A DNA stretch of 64,000 bases from Streptomyces sp. NRRL B-1347 (GCF_000720325.1 NZ_JOJM01000014.1:1-64000), one strand, 5' to 3'. Positions 52,533-62,168 are shown, numbered from the stretch's first letter. Numbers and translations are program-made. The notes: generated by a model from the sequence alone, not told the origin.

Positions 52533-54154
52533 GTCTGAGCCCCCACCACCATGGGCACCCCGCGCGGCACCCCCGTGCGCAGTTGCAGCGCCAGGGCCAC
52601 GTCGCCCTCGTCGGGGCGGTCGTGGCCCGCCAGGTCCGCGACGGTCCAGGCGACCCGCAGGACCCGGTCCAGGCCGCGCGCGGTCAGCACCCCGCGCTCC
52701 AGGCAGCGCTCCGCCTCCGCCATCGCGCCCGGCAGCGCGTGCCAGCGGGTGCGCAGCTCATGGCCGGGCACGTCGCTGTTCGTGCGCCACGGCGTGTCCT
52801 CGAAGCGGGCGGCCGCCCGCTCACGGGCCGCTCGGACCCGCTCGGCCACCACGCGTGTGGTCTCGCCCCGCACCCCCTGCGCCGTCAGCTCGGAGCGCGT
52901 CACGGGCTCCACCCCGACCCGCAGGTCGACCCGGTCCAGGAGCGGTCCGGAGAGCCGGGCCTGATAGCGGCGGACGCTGCTGGGCGCGCAGTCGCAGGCA
53001 TCACCCGTCAGGCTGAACCGGCCGCACGGACACGGGTTGGCCGCCAGCAGCATGAGGAACCTCGACGGCAGCCGCACGACCCCGGCGCTCCGGGCGATCA
53101 TGACGTGCCCGGACTCCAGCGGCTGCCGCAGGGCGTCGAGCGCGTGGGTGCTGAACTCCGGGGCCTCGTCCAGGAACAGCACGCCGCGGTGTGCCAGCGA
53201 GACCGCGCCCGGGCGGGCGATGCCCCGGCCGCCGCCCACGAGCGACTGCATGGTCGAGGAGTGGTGGGGCGCGCAGAACGGCGGGACGTCCACGAGGGGC
53301 TTGCCCGGTGGCAGCATGCCCGCGACCGAGTGGACCGCCGTCACCTCCAGGGACTCCGCCCTGGACAGCCTCGGCATGATCGTCGGCAGTCGCTCGGCGA
53401 GCATCGTCTTGCCCGCGCCCGGTGGCCCGTGGAGGTAGACGTGGTGCCCACCCGCGGCCGCCACCTCCATCGCCGTGCGCGCCGACGACTGGCCCACCAC
53501 GTCCGCCAGATCGTGCGCGTGGTCGTGGTCCTGCGCGCCGACGCCGCTCACGTCCACACCGAGTCCGGCGCCCGGCAGGCTGAGCCCCGCCATCAGGCGA
53601 TCCGGCCGCCCGGAGTCGTCCGGCGGCTCGTCCGGGACGGGCTCGTCGGTGAGCACCGCGATCAGCTGGCGCAGGCTGCGCACGCCGAGGACGGAGACAC
53701 CGGGCACGAGCGCGGCCTCCGCCGCCGTGCACTCGGGGACGACCACTTGCTCGTACCCCGCGTCGGCCGCCGCGAGGACGGCGGGCAGCACGCCGCGCAC
53801 CGGTCGCACGCGGCCGTCGAGGCCCAGTTCGCCGATCATCACGATGTCGGCGAGGACCCGGGGGTCGATCCGCTCCGACGCGCCGAGGACCGCGCAGGCC
53901 ACCGCCAGGTCGAAGCCGCTGCCGCCCTTGGGCACGGAGGCGGGGCTCAGGCCCACCGTGAGCTTCTTCTGCGGCCACTCCCCGCCCGAGTTCACGACGG
54001 CCGCCCTGACCCGGTCACGGCTCTCCGTGAGGCTCTTGTCCGGGAGTCCCACCAGCGTGAACGCCGCGACGCCCGGCTCCAGGTCGGCCTGCACCTCGAC
54101 GACGACGCCCTCCACCCCGACGAGGGCCACCGAGCACGTACGCGCGAATCCCAT
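52529..54154 (-). CDS. ComM/YifB-type AAA+ Mg-chelatase-like helicase
   Basis: A 541-residue AAA+ protein of the YifB/ComM family; ComM is a branch-migration helicase in transformation. An N-terminal Lon-protease-like S5 domain (GLPDKSLTESRDRVRAA, SPASVPKGGSGFDLA) precedes the ATPase with Walker A GPPGAGKT, Walker B GVLFLDEAPEF and a CPCG zinc-like block (NPCPCGRF, DACDC). ATG 54154 shares a base with the yraN stop. It is coupled to dprA, the usual pairing. Confidence 0.94.
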   Translation of the reverse strand: MGFARTCSVALVGVEGVVVEVQADLEPGVAAFTLVGLPDKSLTESRDRVRAAVVNSGGEWPQKKLTVGLSPASVPKGGSGFDLAVACAVLGASERIDPRVLADIVMIGELGLDGRVRPVRGVLPAVLAAADAGYEQVVVPECTAAEAALVPGVSVLGVRSLRQLIAVLTDEPVPDEPPDDSGRPDRLMAGLSLPGAGLGVDVSGVGAQDHDHAHDLADVVGQSSARTAMEVAAAGGHHVYLHGPPGAGKTMLAERLPTIMPRLSRAESLEVTAVHSVAGMLPPGKPLVDVPPFCAPHHSSTMQSLVGGGRGIARPGAVSLAHRGVLFLDEAPEFSTHALDALRQPLESGHVMIARSAGVVRLPSRFLMLLAANPCPCGRFSLTGDACDCAPSSVRRYQARLSGPLLDRVDLRVGVEPVTRSELTAQGVRGETTRVVAERVRAARERAAARFEDTPWRTNSDVPGHELRTRWHALPGAMAEAERCLERGVLTARGLDRVLRVAWTVADLAGHDRPDEGDVALALQLRTGVPRGVPMVVGAQT

Positions 54155-54516
54155 CAGGCCACCCCCCGCACGTGCTCCACCACGGGCGCGCCGCGCTCGG
54201 GCAGCAGGACGCCGACCACGTCGAGCCGCACGCCGCCGGGTGGGGCTCCGCCGTGCTCCTGGACCCAGCGCTCGGCGAGCCCGCGCAGGCGCTCGGCCTT
54301 GGCGGGCGTCACCGCCGCCATCGGGTGCTCGAAGGAGACCGCCCTGCGGGTCTTCACCTCGCAGACGACCAGCACGTCGCCGTCGCGGGCGACGATGTCG
54401 ATCTCCCCTGTCCTGCCTCCGCGCCAGTTGCGCTCCAGGACCGTCATACCGGCTTCGGCGAGCCGCCGGGCGGCCAGTTGTTCGCCGTACTTGCCGAGTG
54501 CGCCTCGTGCGTTCAT
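54154..54516 (-). CDS. YraN/UPF0102-family endonuclease-like protein
   Basis: A 120-residue protein with a restriction-nuclease-like fold. The core [20 protein letters not shown] carries the D-ExK metal-binding arrangement. The N-terminal [22 protein letters not shown] is typical. Cellular role is unproven, but the constant linkage to comM and dprA suggests DNA processing. GGAGG lies before ATG 54516. Confidence 0.92.
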   Translation of the reverse strand: MNARGALGKYGEQLAARRLAEAGMTVLERNWRGGRTGEIDIVARDGDVLVVCEVKTRRAVSFEHPMAAVTPAKAERLRGLAERWVQEHGGAPPGGVRLDVVGVLLPERGAPVVEHVRGVA

Positions 54517-54622
54517 ATCGGCACCACCTCCGACATCAACGGTCGCGAGGCGGGCCGCACGTTGTGGATCTTGGTGTGCTACCGACGGGTTGTGGACAAC
54601 TTCGTCACCCGCGCGGGGTGCG

Positions 54623-54931
54623 TCAGCCGCCCGGCAGTTCCAGGTCGCTCTTGTTGAGCTCCTCGATATTCACGTCCTTGAACGTGAGTACCCGTACCTG
54701 CTTGACGAACCGGGCCGGCCTGTACATGTCCCACACCCAGGCATCCGCCATGGAGACCTCGAAGAACACCTCACCCTGGACGGAGTGCACCTGCATCTCG
54801 TAGTCGTTCGTGAGGTAGAAACGCCGCTCGGTCTCGATCACGTATTTGAACAGACCGACGACATCTCGGTACTCCCGGTAGAGCTTCAGCTCCATCTCGG
54901 TCTCGTACTTCTCGAGGTCCTCGGCGCTCAT
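54623..54931 (-). CDS. DUF2469 family protein
   Basis: A 102-residue acidic protein conserved in actinobacteria, with the family features [19 protein letters not shown] and [16 protein letters not shown]. No enzymatic motif or signal is visible. GGGGAA lies upstream of ATG 54931. It always occurs in the rplS-yraN region, but function is unknown. Confidence 0.93.
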   Translation of the reverse strand: MSAEDLEKYETEMELKLYREYRDVVGLFKYVIETERRFYLTNDYEMQVHSVQGEVFFEVSMADAWVWDMYRPARFVKQVRVLTFKDVNIEELNKSDLELPGG

Positions 54932-54986
54932 GGCATGTTCCCCTTCAGCCGTGCGTCCCCCTATTGTGCGCCAGCCCCGGAGGCCT

Positions 54987-55496
54987 CTACACGATTTCCG
55001 TGTCCAGGGTCTCGGGTTGTTGCGGAGGACCCTCGTCGAGCAGCTTGCGCAGCAACTCGGCGAGCCTGGTCGGATACACCGTCTCATGCGCCCGGGCCAG
55101 TTCCGGGCACGTCCACCAACGTGCTCCGGCGACGCTGCGTCGCTCGAGGTCGGTCAGGCCCGTCGCCCGGGTCGCCGTCTGCGACGTACGCCCCAGGTAG
55201 TACCACTCGTCCTGGTCCCAGCGCCGTCCCGCGAAGGGGAAGGAGCACACGCGCCGCCACAGCACCGGGCCGAGCGCGACGTCCGTGATGCCGGTCTCCT
55301 CGGCGAGCTCCCGCAGCGCGGCCTGCTCACGCGTCTCGTCGCCCTCCAGGCCGCCGCCCGGCGTGAACCACCAGTCGTCCGCCGGGTCGCCCGGCTCGTG
55401 GCCGTGCAGCAGCAGGATCCGGTCCCGCTCGTCGAGCAGCACGACGCGGGCGACCTTCCGCAGCGGCCGCCCGGCCACCGCGTCCTCAGCCGACAC
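54987..55496 (-). CDS. NUDIX hydrolase
   Basis: A 169-residue NUDIX protein. The catalytic box GX5EX7REUXEEXGU is present starting GGLEGDET and ending RELAEETGI (about residues 55-77). It probably hydrolyses a nucleoside diphosphate linked to another moiety; the substrate is unknown. GTG 55496 is chosen because GGAGG lies 7 nt upstream; the longer frame reads signal peptidase sequence. It overlaps the signal peptidase stop by 11 bp and is thus likely co-transcribed. Confidence 0.9.
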   Translation of the reverse strand: MSAEDAVAGRPLRKVARVVLLDERDRILLLHGHEPGDPADDWWFTPGGGLEGDETREQAALRELAEETGITDVALGPVLWRRVCSFPFAGRRWDQDEWYYLGRTSQTATRATGLTDLERRSVAGARWWTCPELARAHETVYPTRLAELLRKLLDEGPPQQPETLDTEIV

Positions 55497-56232
55497 CGGC
55501 CGCCTCCGTGACCCCGCCGCGGCCCTGGCCGCGGCGCCGCACGAGACCGGCGACCGGCCCGTACGCGGCGCCTGCGAGCACCAGCGCGGCACCGGCCACG
55601 ACCGCCGCCACGAGGAGGCGCAGCGGGCCGGGCTCGGACGTGCCGCCCGGCAGGGCGTCGAAGCCGGCGGGGCGGTCGAGCATGCCGTCCAGCGGCCAGG
55701 CGACGGCGTCGACGCGGCCCTTCACGGCGCTGCGGGGCACGGAGCCGTTACCGGCCTCGTCCAGATGCGCGGTGGAGTCCAGGGAGCCGTTGCGCTCGTC
55801 GCCGAGCAGGAAGAGGCGCCCCTCGGGAACCTTGGTGGGCGGTATGGCGCTGTCCATGCCCTGGGAGAGATACGGTTCTGCGATCTGCTTGCCGTTGACG
55901 GTCAGCTTGCCGTTCGTGCAGCAGGCGACCTTGTCGCCGCCGACCCCGACGACCCGCTTGACCATCGGCAGGTCGCCCCAGGTCTTCTGCCGGAAGACGA
56001 CGACGTCGCCGCGGCGCACGTCGTCCCCGTCGATCCGCTGGGCGAGCACCCGGTCGCCCGCGCCGATGGTCGGCGTCATGGAGCCGGTGGGCACGGTGTA
56101 CGGCTGGTAGAGGACGGCGCCCCAGACGAAGCCGCCGAGGAAGAGGACACAGCCGAGGGCCACGGCGACTCCCGACAGCACGCTGCCGAGCCGTCCGTGG
56201 CCCTCGTCCGTACGACGTGTCCTGCTGCTCAT
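55486..56232 (-). CDS. Type I signal peptidase (fourth of four tandem)
   Basis: S26 signal peptidase of 248 residues that cleaves exported pre-proteins on the outer face of the membrane. The catalytic Ser is in VPTGSMTP (about residue 52), the Lys in MVKRVVGVGGD (about 92), and LLGDERNGSLDS is box E. Unlike its neighbours it has an N-terminal and a second C-terminal membrane helix (LLVAAVVAGAALVLAG). ATG 56232 has GGGGGAG upstream. The four paralogues correspond to the sipW-Z cluster known in Streptomyces. Confidence 0.93.
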   Translation of the reverse strand: MSSRTRRTDEGHGRLGSVLSGVAVALGCVLFLGGFVWGAVLYQPYTVPTGSMTPTIGAGDRVLAQRIDGDDVRRGDVVVFRQKTWGDLPMVKRVVGVGGDKVACCTNGKLTVNGKQIAEPYLSQGMDSAIPPTKVPEGRLFLLGDERNGSLDSTAHLDEAGNGSVPRSAVKGRVDAVAWPLDGMLDRPAGFDALPGGTSEPGPLRLLVAAVVAGAALVLAGAAYGPVAGLVRRRGQGRGGVTEAAGVG

Positions 56233-56398
56233 CCCAGTGCTCCCCCGGCTCGGAGACGATCCCGCCGACCCGGCCCGGCGGCGACCGGCGTACGGGGCCG
56301 ACGGGCGCGCTCACGGGACCGGACCACGGAAGATCGGCGATCTGGGACGGCAGACTACCCGGCGGTACCGCCGCCAGAAACCCTGGTGCGGCCGGGGA

Positions 56399-57415
56399 TC
56401 AGGCGGCGTTGGCCGCGCGGCGGCGGCGCCACAGCACGAGCGGCACGGCGCCCGCGAGGCCGAGCGCCGCGGGTGCCGCGCTCATCGCCTGGCTGAGGCC
56501 GGGCTGGTCGAAGGTGTCCGGGACCGGCAGCGTCCCCCAGCGGGTGGGAGGCCAGGCGATCACGAAGGCGCGGCCCACGACGTTGTCCACGGGGACGGAG
56601 CCGCCGCCGGGCTGGTTCTGGTGGTAGCGGGAGTCCAGCGAGTTCTGCCGGTGGTCGCCCATGACCCAGATTTTGCCCTTGGGCACCGTGATCTTGAACT
56701 GGCCGCCCTGGTCGTCGTCGGTGCAGGGGGTGTTGCCGGGGTAGACGTACGGCTCGTTCAACGCCTTGCCGTTGACCTTCACGGGGCCGGTGCCCTTGCA
56801 CTCCACGGTGTCGCCGCCGACGCCGATGACGCGCTTGATGAGGTCCTTCTCGTCGGCGGACGGCATCAGGCCGATCCAGCCGAGGACCCGCTGCACGGCG
56901 TTCGGGTCGGGCGTGGGCTCGCCGTCCAGCCAGTGGCCGGGGTCCTTGAAGACGACGACCTCGCCGCGCTCGGGCTCGGAGCCGAACCACGGCGTCAGCT
57001 TGTCGACCAGGACCCGGTCGCCCTGCTGGAGCGTGTTCTGCATCGAGTCCGAGGGGATCGAGAAGGCCTGGACCAGGAAGGTCTTGATGATCAGGGCCAG
57101 GACCAGCGCGATGCCGATGAGGAGCGGCAGCTCCTTCCAGAAGGACTTGTGCTTCTTGCCCTTCGTCGGCTCGGGCGGCTTCGGCGGCTCGGCGCCCGCC
57201 CCGCCGGGCTGCTGGTCCGGCGTCCCGGGCGCGGCTCCGGGCGCCTGGCCCGGCGTGCCGGGCTCGCCCGGTGCTCCGGCGTTCCCCGGGGCCGGGGTGT
57301 CAGGGGCGGCGTTCACGCCGCCCGCCGGCGACGCGGGCGCGGGCTCCCCGGAGTGCCTCGGCCGCTCTTCGGGCCCATCGTGTCCGGATCGTGCGCCGAC
57401 CGCCACATCCCCCAC
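56399..57415 (-). CDS. Type I signal peptidase (third of four tandem)
   Basis: Signal peptidase of about 338 residues. A Pro/Gly-rich N-terminal tail (~85 residues) is followed by a membrane anchor, catalytic Ser in IPSDSMQ, Lys in LIKRVIGVGGD and box E VMGDHRQNSLDS. A C-terminal hydrophobic helix ends in an Arg-rich tail. I chose GTG 57415 (AGGAG at 5 nt); GTG 57421 leaves no spacing. Its first ~116 bp overlap, in another frame, the C-terminus of the signal peptidase upstream. Confidence 0.9.
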   Translation of the reverse strand: MGDVAVGARSGHDGPEERPRHSGEPAPASPAGGVNAAPDTPAPGNAGAPGEPGTPGQAPGAAPGTPDQQPGGAGAEPPKPPEPTKGKKHKSFWKELPLLIGIALVLALIIKTFLVQAFSIPSDSMQNTLQQGDRVLVDKLTPWFGSEPERGEVVVFKDPGHWLDGEPTPDPNAVQRVLGWIGLMPSADEKDLIKRVIGVGGDTVECKGTGPVKVNGKALNEPYVYPGNTPCTDDDQGGQFKITVPKGKIWVMGDHRQNSLDSRYHQNQPGGGSVPVDNVVGRAFVIAWPPTRWGTLPVPDTFDQPGLSQAMSAAPAALGLAGAVPLVLWRRRRAANAA

Positions 57416-58385
57416 ATCCACTCCTCAGTCCGTGCCGCTGCCTGCCCCGTACGCGACGCAGGCCCACCACTCCCATAACGAGCGGGAGTTCCGCAGGGGT
57501 CGGGAGGCCGGTCATTCCATCGCGATCGCCGGGGGCCACCCTATGCGACGCACCTGTGGCCGTGTCCGACCCGTCGGGCGCGTCGGGCACGGACGCGTAC
57601 GCATCGGGTTCCTCCAGTTTGCGCCAGTGTCCGAGCGGCCAGGCGATGACGAGCGCACGGCCGACGACCTCGTCCTCCGAGACGGTGCCGCTGAACTTCT
57701 CGTTGCGGTGGAAGCGGGAGTCGGCCGAGTCCGCGCGGTGGTCGCCCATGACGAACAGACGCCCCTTGGGGACCTTCACTTCGAATGCGAAGGCCGACGG
57801 CTTGTTGCCCGGGTGCAGATACGGCTCGTCGAGCGGTTCGTCGTTGACGGTGACCTTGTCGTTCTTGTCACAGCACTTCACGGTGTCGCCGCCGACGCCC
57901 ACGACGCGCTTGATCAGGTCGCGCTCGTCGTCGGACGGGAGGAGGCCGATGAAGGTCAGGCCCTGTTTGATCTGCTTGACCACCACGGGGTCGTCCTCCT
58001 TCTTGCCCCGCTCCTCCTCCAGCCAGTTGCCGGGGTCCTTGAAGACGATGACGTCGCCGCGCTCGGGCTTGTTGCCGAACCAGGGGGTGAGCTTGTCCAC
58101 CAGGACGCGGTCCCCGATGCGGATCGTCTGCTCCATGGAGCCCGAGGGGATCACGAAGGCCTGCACCAGGAAGGTCTTCAGGACCAGCGCTATGAGCAGG
58201 GCCACGCCTATGAGGAGAGGTATCTCCTTGATCGCGGAGCGGCGCCTGCGGCGCTTGACCTTCTTGGCGAGTTTGCGCCGGTCGGCCCGGCCGGGCAGTG
58301 CGGGGCCGCTCGTCGGACGCGTGCCGGTGGGCAGTCCGGTGTCGGCCCCCTGGGGGGCGGCCTTCGCCCGGCCGCGGCTACCCAT
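57300..58385 (-). CDS. Type I signal peptidase (second of four tandem)
   Basis: Signal peptidase of 361 residues. A basic N-terminus (KKVKRRRRRS) precedes the anchor LLIGVALLIALVL, with Ser in IPSGSMEQ, Lys in LIKRVVGVGGD and box E VMGDHRADSADS. The last ~70 residues (from about GLRRVRGRQRHG) are Arg/Gly-rich and overlap the next gene out of frame, so the true C-terminus may be shorter in function. ATG 58385 overlaps the upstream gene by 8 bp. Confidence 0.9.
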   Translation of the reverse strand: MGSRGRAKAAPQGADTGLPTGTRPTSGPALPGRADRRKLAKKVKRRRRRSAIKEIPLLIGVALLIALVLKTFLVQAFVIPSGSMEQTIRIGDRVLVDKLTPWFGNKPERGDVIVFKDPGNWLEEERGKKEDDPVVVKQIKQGLTFIGLLPSDDERDLIKRVVGVGGDTVKCCDKNDKVTVNDEPLDEPYLHPGNKPSAFAFEVKVPKGRLFVMGDHRADSADSRFHRNEKFSGTVSEDEVVGRALVIAWPLGHWRKLEEPDAYASVPDAPDGSDTATGASHRVAPGDRDGMTGLPTPAELPLVMGVVGLRRVRGRQRHGLRSGCGGCGGRRTIRTRWARRAAEALRGARARVAGGRRERRP

Positions 58386-59100
58386 GGGTGCCGCCGGGGG
58401 CGGGCACGCGCGCGTAGACGTCGGGGCGCTTCAGCGAGGTCCAGCGGCCGAGCGGCCAGGCGATCCAGTCGGCCCTGCCGATGACGTCGTCCACGGGGAT
58501 CATGCCGCCGCCCGGGGACCCGAGGTGGTCGCGGGAGTCGCTGGAGTCGCTGCGGTGGTCGCCGAGGACGAAGATCCTGCCGTCCGGTACGACAACGTCG
58601 AAGGGCACCTTGGAGGGCTTGTCCCCCGGGAAGAGGTAGGGCTCGTCGACCGGCTGGCCGTTCACCTTGATCCTCCCCCGCTTGTCGCAGCAGACCACCC
58701 GGTCACCGCCGACGCCCGCGACCCGCTTCACGTAGTCGGCGTCTCCGAAGTAGCCGCTGCCGTCGAAGACGACCGCGTCACCGCGCTGCGGCCCGGATCC
58801 GAAACGGTACGCCAGCTTGTTGACGAGTATCCGGTCCCCGACCCGGAACGTGGGCTCCATGGAGCCGCTCGGGATCTCGTAGGGCTGCACCACGAAGGTG
58901 GTGACGAGCAGCAGGACGGCCACGCTGAAGAGCGCGCCCAGGGTGAGGCGGCCCCCGGGAAGCCAGGCCACGAAGGACGCGAAAACGGAGCGCGACCGCT
59001 CCTCCGTACCCTCCGCGTCCGGTTCGCCCGCGCTCGCGGGGGTGGACTCGGGGGATGGGGAGGAGCGGTCGCGCTCCGCGTGCTGTGCTTCGGTGTCCAT
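58378..59100 (-). CDS. Type I signal peptidase (first of four tandem)
   Basis: Signal peptidase of 240 residues, with a Ser/Glu-rich cytoplasmic tail, one anchor (LGALFSVAVLLLVTTFVV), Ser in IPSGSMEP, Lys in YVKRVAGVGGD and box E VLGDHRSDSSDS. No C-terminal helix, so a different topology from the fourth paralogue. It starts 45 bp after the rplS stop and heads the four-gene signal peptidase cluster. Confidence 0.93.
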   Translation of the reverse strand: MDTEAQHAERDRSSPSPESTPASAGEPDAEGTEERSRSVFASFVAWLPGGRLTLGALFSVAVLLLVTTFVVQPYEIPSGSMEPTFRVGDRILVNKLAYRFGSGPQRGDAVVFDGSGYFGDADYVKRVAGVGGDRVVCCDKRGRIKVNGQPVDEPYLFPGDKPSKVPFDVVVPDGRIFVLGDHRSDSSDSRDHLGSPGGGMIPVDDVIGRADWIAWPLGRWTSLKRPDVYARVPAPGGTHG

Positions 59101-59145
59101 CGGGGCCAGATGTTATCCGGCCCCGCTGTGGACCCGCGCCAGAGC

Positions 59146-59496
59146 TCAGCTCTCGCGCTTCTCCTTGATCTTCGCGGCCTTGCCGCGCAGGTCGCGCAGG
59201 TAGTACAGCTTGGCGCGACGCACGTCACCGCGGGTGACGAGCTCGATCTTCTCGACGATCGGGGTGTGCACCGGGAAGGTGCGCTCGACGCCGACGGAGA
59301 ACGAGACCTTGCGGACCGTGAAGGTCTCGCGGACACCGGCGCCCTGGCGACGGATGACTACGCCCTTGAACTGCTGCACACGGGAGCGGTTGCCCTCGAT
59401 GACGCGGACGTGGACGTTGACGGTGTCACCCGGGCGGAAGGCCGGGATGTCGCTGCGCAGCGACGCGGAGTCGACGGAGTCGAGCAGGTGAGACAT
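59146..59496 (-). CDS. rplS: 50S ribosomal protein L19
   Basis: L19 (116 residues) at the 30S-50S interface. Blocks include [34 protein letters not shown] and [22 protein letters not shown] 59496 has GGAAG upstream. It follows trmD after a 177-bp gap with hairpins and directly precedes the signal peptidase cluster, as commonly seen in actinomycetes. Confidence 0.97.
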   Translation of the reverse strand: MSHLLDSVDSASLRSDIPAFRPGDTVNVHVRVIEGNRSRVQQFKGVVIRRQGAGVRETFTVRKVSFSVGVERTFPVHTPIVEKIELVTRGDVRRAKLYYLRDLRGKAAKIKEKRES

Positions 59497-59601
59497 GATC
59501 GTCTGCTTCCTCGCCAATGCCACAGGTCATCGGCGGAATGTCGTGATGAGATTCGGGGTGCTTCCGTACGAGCGGGTGTTCCGGGGAACTCGCGGCACGG
59601 A

Positions 59602-59674
59602 GGCCGCTGGACGCGTCGGGCGGACGTCGTGTCCCCCTGTGGCAGGGGCGCACGCTGGACGCACAGCAGCGGCC
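59602..59674 (-). terminator. Hairpins in the trmD-rplS gap
   Basis: An outer 8-bp pairing (59602-59609 with 59667-59674, touching the trmD stop) encloses a 6-bp hairpin (59634-59639 with 59643-59648) and two copies of gctggacgc. It is either a weak trmD terminator or part of the rplS leader. Confidence 0.45.
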
Positions 59675-60495
59675 TATTCTTCCACGTCCTGGGCCTTGCG
59701 CCAAAATCGGGCGCCGGGCTCGGGCTCCCAGCCCAGTATGGAGAGCATTTCGCGGTCCTTCTTGTCGAAGGCCGACGCCTCGCAGCGCTCGATCAGGTCG
59801 GGCCGGTTGGCGGTGGTGCGGCGCAGCGCCTCGTCCCTGCGCCAGCGCGCGATCTTGCCGTGATGGCCGCTGAGCAGGACGTCCGGGATGCCGCGGCCGC
59901 GCCACTCGGGCGGCTTGGTGTAGACGGGGCCCTCCAGGAGGTTGGCCATGGCGCCCGGGGCGAAGGAGTCGTCGCGGTGGGACTCGGCGTTGCCGAGCAC
60001 GCCCGGCAGGAGCCGGGCCACGGCCTCGGTGACGACCAGGACGGCGGCCTCGCCGCCCGCGAGGACGTAGTCGCCGATGGAGACCTCGTAGACGGGCATC
60101 CGGGTCGCGTACTCGTCGATGACGCGGCGGTCGATGCCCTCGTAGCGCGCGGGCGTGAAGACCAGCCAGGGGCGCTCGGACAGCTCGACGGCGAGCTCCT
60201 GGGTGAAGGGGCGCCCGCTGGGCGTCGGGACGACCAGGGCGGGCGCCGAACGGCCCGCCTCGTAGCCGTCGGCGAGGGCCTGGTCGAGGGCTTCGCCCCA
60301 GGGCTCGGTCTTCATGACCATGCCGGGGCCGCCGCCGTAGGGGGTGTCGTCGACCGTGTTGTGCCGGTCGTACGTCCACTCCCTGAGGTCGTGCACGTGC
60401 ACGTCGAGGCTGCCGCGCGCGCGGGCCTTGCCGACGAGCGAGACGTTCAGGGGTTCCAGGTACTCGGGGAAGATCGTGACGACGTCGAGGCGCAT
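59674..60495 (-). CDS. trmD: tRNA (guanine-N1-)-methyltransferase
   Basis: TrmD (273 residues) methylates G37 of tRNAs reading CNN codons, preventing frameshifts. The SPOUT trefoil knot is seen in YEGIDRRVIDEY and SIGDYVLAGGEAA; DDTPYGGGPGMVMK is the N-terminal signature. A C-terminal helical domain includes PDVLLSGHHGKI. It overlaps rimM by one base (TGATG). Confidence 0.97.
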   Translation of the reverse strand: MRLDVVTIFPEYLEPLNVSLVGKARARGSLDVHVHDLREWTYDRHNTVDDTPYGGGPGMVMKTEPWGEALDQALADGYEAGRSAPALVVPTPSGRPFTQELAVELSERPWLVFTPARYEGIDRRVIDEYATRMPVYEVSIGDYVLAGGEAAVLVVTEAVARLLPGVLGNAESHRDDSFAPGAMANLLEGPVYTKPPEWRGRGIPDVLLSGHHGKIARWRRDEALRRTTANRPDLIERCEASAFDKKDREMLSILGWEPEPGARFWRKAQDVEE

Positions 60496-61124
60496 CAGGC
60501 GTCGCCCTCGCTCCGGGCGTCGTCCCGCGCGGTCTCGGAGCCGTGGCTCTCGGAGGCGCCCTCAGAAGCGTCCTCAGGGGCGCTCTCGGCGTCCCTGCTG
60601 GAGGCGATCTCGGCGCGGTCGTCGATGAGCCCCGGCGGCGGGTCGATGACGGCCCGCTGCTCCTCCAGGTCGATCTCGGTGACGATGCTCTCGACGAAGG
60701 GGATCATCACCTCGCTGCCGTCCGGCCGCTCGACGATGAAGAGGTCCTGCGAGGGCAGGTGCGAGATCTCCGTGATCCGGCCGACCTCGGTGCCGTCCTT
60801 GGTGACGACGTCGAGGTCCATCAGCTGGTGGTCGTAGAACTCGTCCTCGTCCTCGGGCAGCTCGCTCGGGTCGACCTCGGCGATGAGCACGGTGTTGCGC
60901 AGGGCCTCGGCGCCGGTGCGGTCGCTGACGCCCGCGAAGCGCAGCAGCAGCCGGCCGCTGTGCACCCGGCCGGTCTCGATGGTCAGCGGTCCCCTGGCGG
61001 CGGGGTCGGTGGCGAGCACGGCGCCGGGGCCGAGCCGCAGCTCCGGCTCGTCGGTGCGCACCTCGACGGTGACCTCGCCCTTGATGCCGTGGGCGCGGCC
61101 GATCCGCGCGACTACGAGCTGCAC
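60495..61124 (-). CDS. rimM: 16S rRNA-processing factor RimM
   Basis: RimM (209 residues) assists 30S head assembly with S19. The N-terminal beta barrel begins [17 protein letters not shown], and the PRC-barrel has SDLFIVER-like [11 protein letters not shown] and MIPFVESIV. The final ~40 residues are an acidic Ser/Glu/Asp-rich tail specific to actinomycetes. GTG 61124 follows GGAGAG. The trmD start is coupled to its stop. Confidence 0.96.
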   Translation of the reverse strand: MQLVVARIGRAHGIKGEVTVEVRTDEPELRLGPGAVLATDPAARGPLTIETGRVHSGRLLLRFAGVSDRTGAEALRNTVLIAEVDPSELPEDEDEFYDHQLMDLDVVTKDGTEVGRITEISHLPSQDLFIVERPDGSEVMIPFVESIVTEIDLEEQRAVIDPPPGLIDDRAEIASSRDAESAPEDASEGASESHGSETARDDARSEGDA

Positions 61125-61173
61125 TGGTGTCTCTCCTGTCCCTACCTGCGATGGGGGCCTGGGCCCGAAACTA

Positions 61174-61215
61174 GCTCGGGCCGGGGACGGCCCTGAGGCC
61201 CTCCCCGGCCCGAGC
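61174..61215 (-). terminator. Hairpin between khpA and rimM
   Basis: A 14-bp perfect stem (61174-61187 with 61202-61215) with a 14-nt loop that itself contains a short GGCC pairing lies 17 bp past the khpA stop. Confidence 0.75.
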
Positions 61216-61231
61216 CGGTGCTACGTACGGT

Positions 61232-61471
61232 TCAGCGAACCTGGTCCACGTCGACGAGGTCGACGCGGACACCACGGCCGCCGATGGCACCCACGACGGT
61301 GCGCAGAGCGCGTGCGGTGCGGCCGTTGCGACCGATCACCTTGCCCAGGTCGTCCGGGTGGACCCGGACTTCCAGGACGCGCCCCCGGCGCAGGTTGCGC
61401 GAGGCGACCTGCACGTCGTCGGGGTTGTCGACGATGCCCTTCACGAGGTGCTCGAGAGCCTCCTCGAGCAT
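61232..61471 (-). CDS. khpA: KH-domain RNA-binding protein KhpA
   Basis: A 79-residue single KH domain protein. The nucleic-acid-binding GxxG loop is VIGRNGRTARAL (about residues 45-56). In other bacteria KhpA with KhpB binds many RNAs and affects cell division. It starts 2 bp after rpsP, the usual rpsP-khpA-rimM-trmD-rplS order. Confidence 0.95.
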   Translation of the reverse strand: MLEEALEHLVKGIVDNPDDVQVASRNLRRGRVLEVRVHPDDLGKVIGRNGRTARALRTVVGAIGGRGVRVDLVDVDQVR

Positions 61472-61473
61472 GC

Positions 61474-61902
61474 TCAGGCCTCGGTCGACTCGGCGGACTC
61501 GGCCTTGGCCTCGTCCGCCTTCTTGTCGGCCTTCTTCGCCTTCTGGGTGATGGCCTCACCCTTGGGCTCGTCCTCGGCGCTGACGGCCTCGAAGGACGGG
61601 CGCGCGGCCTTGACCTCGGGCTGCAGCAGCGGCGCCGGGGCGGGCTCGCCCTTGAACTTCTGCCAGTCGCCGGTCTTCTTCAGGATGGCGAGAACGGGCT
61701 CGGTCGGCTGGGCGCCGACGGAGAGCCAGTACGCCACGCGCTCGGCGTTGACCTCGATGCGCGAGGGGTTCTGCACCGGGTGGTACAGACCGATCTCCTC
61801 GATGGCCCGGCCGTCACGGCGGGTACGGGAGTCGGCGACGACGATGCGGTAGTGAGGCGAACGGATCTTGCCCAGACGCTTCAGCTTGATCTTGACTGCC
61901 AC
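61474..61902 (-). CDS. rpsP: 30S ribosomal protein S16
   Basis: S16 (142 residues) with [28 protein letters not shown] start (shown here as [10 protein letters not shown] and RIVVADSR) and [10 protein letters not shown] Lys/Glu/Ala-rich C-terminal tail of ~50 residues exceeds the E. coli length, as in other Streptomyces. GTG 61902 follows AGGAG at 13 nt. The 320-bp gap up to 62222 contains its promoter and the terminator of the upstream gene; nothing else is seen there. Confidence 0.96.
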   Translation of the reverse strand: MAVKIKLKRLGKIRSPHYRIVVADSRTRRDGRAIEEIGLYHPVQNPSRIEVNAERVAYWLSVGAQPTEPVLAILKKTGDWQKFKGEPAPAPLLQPEVKAARPSFEAVSAEDEPKGEAITQKAKKADKKADEAKAESAESTEA

Positions 61903-62168
61903 GGGAGTGGGTTCTCCTGGATTGACGTGGGTGGGCACAACGAGATGCCGCGTGGGGTTGCGGTACCCGAGTGGCCCGATGGACGCGTCAGCCGGAGGAG
62001 AGAGGGGTCCTGTGCGACTGTCGAGTACAGCTAGCCATTGTGCCACACCCCGGCGCGGGTGCTCTCAGCCGACCGTGCCCCCCCCCATCGGCCCGGGAGC
62101 GTGCCCGCACCGGCTCGGGAGGGGGTCCCCCGCTCGACCACAGTGCCCCCGCCCGCACACGAGGGACA

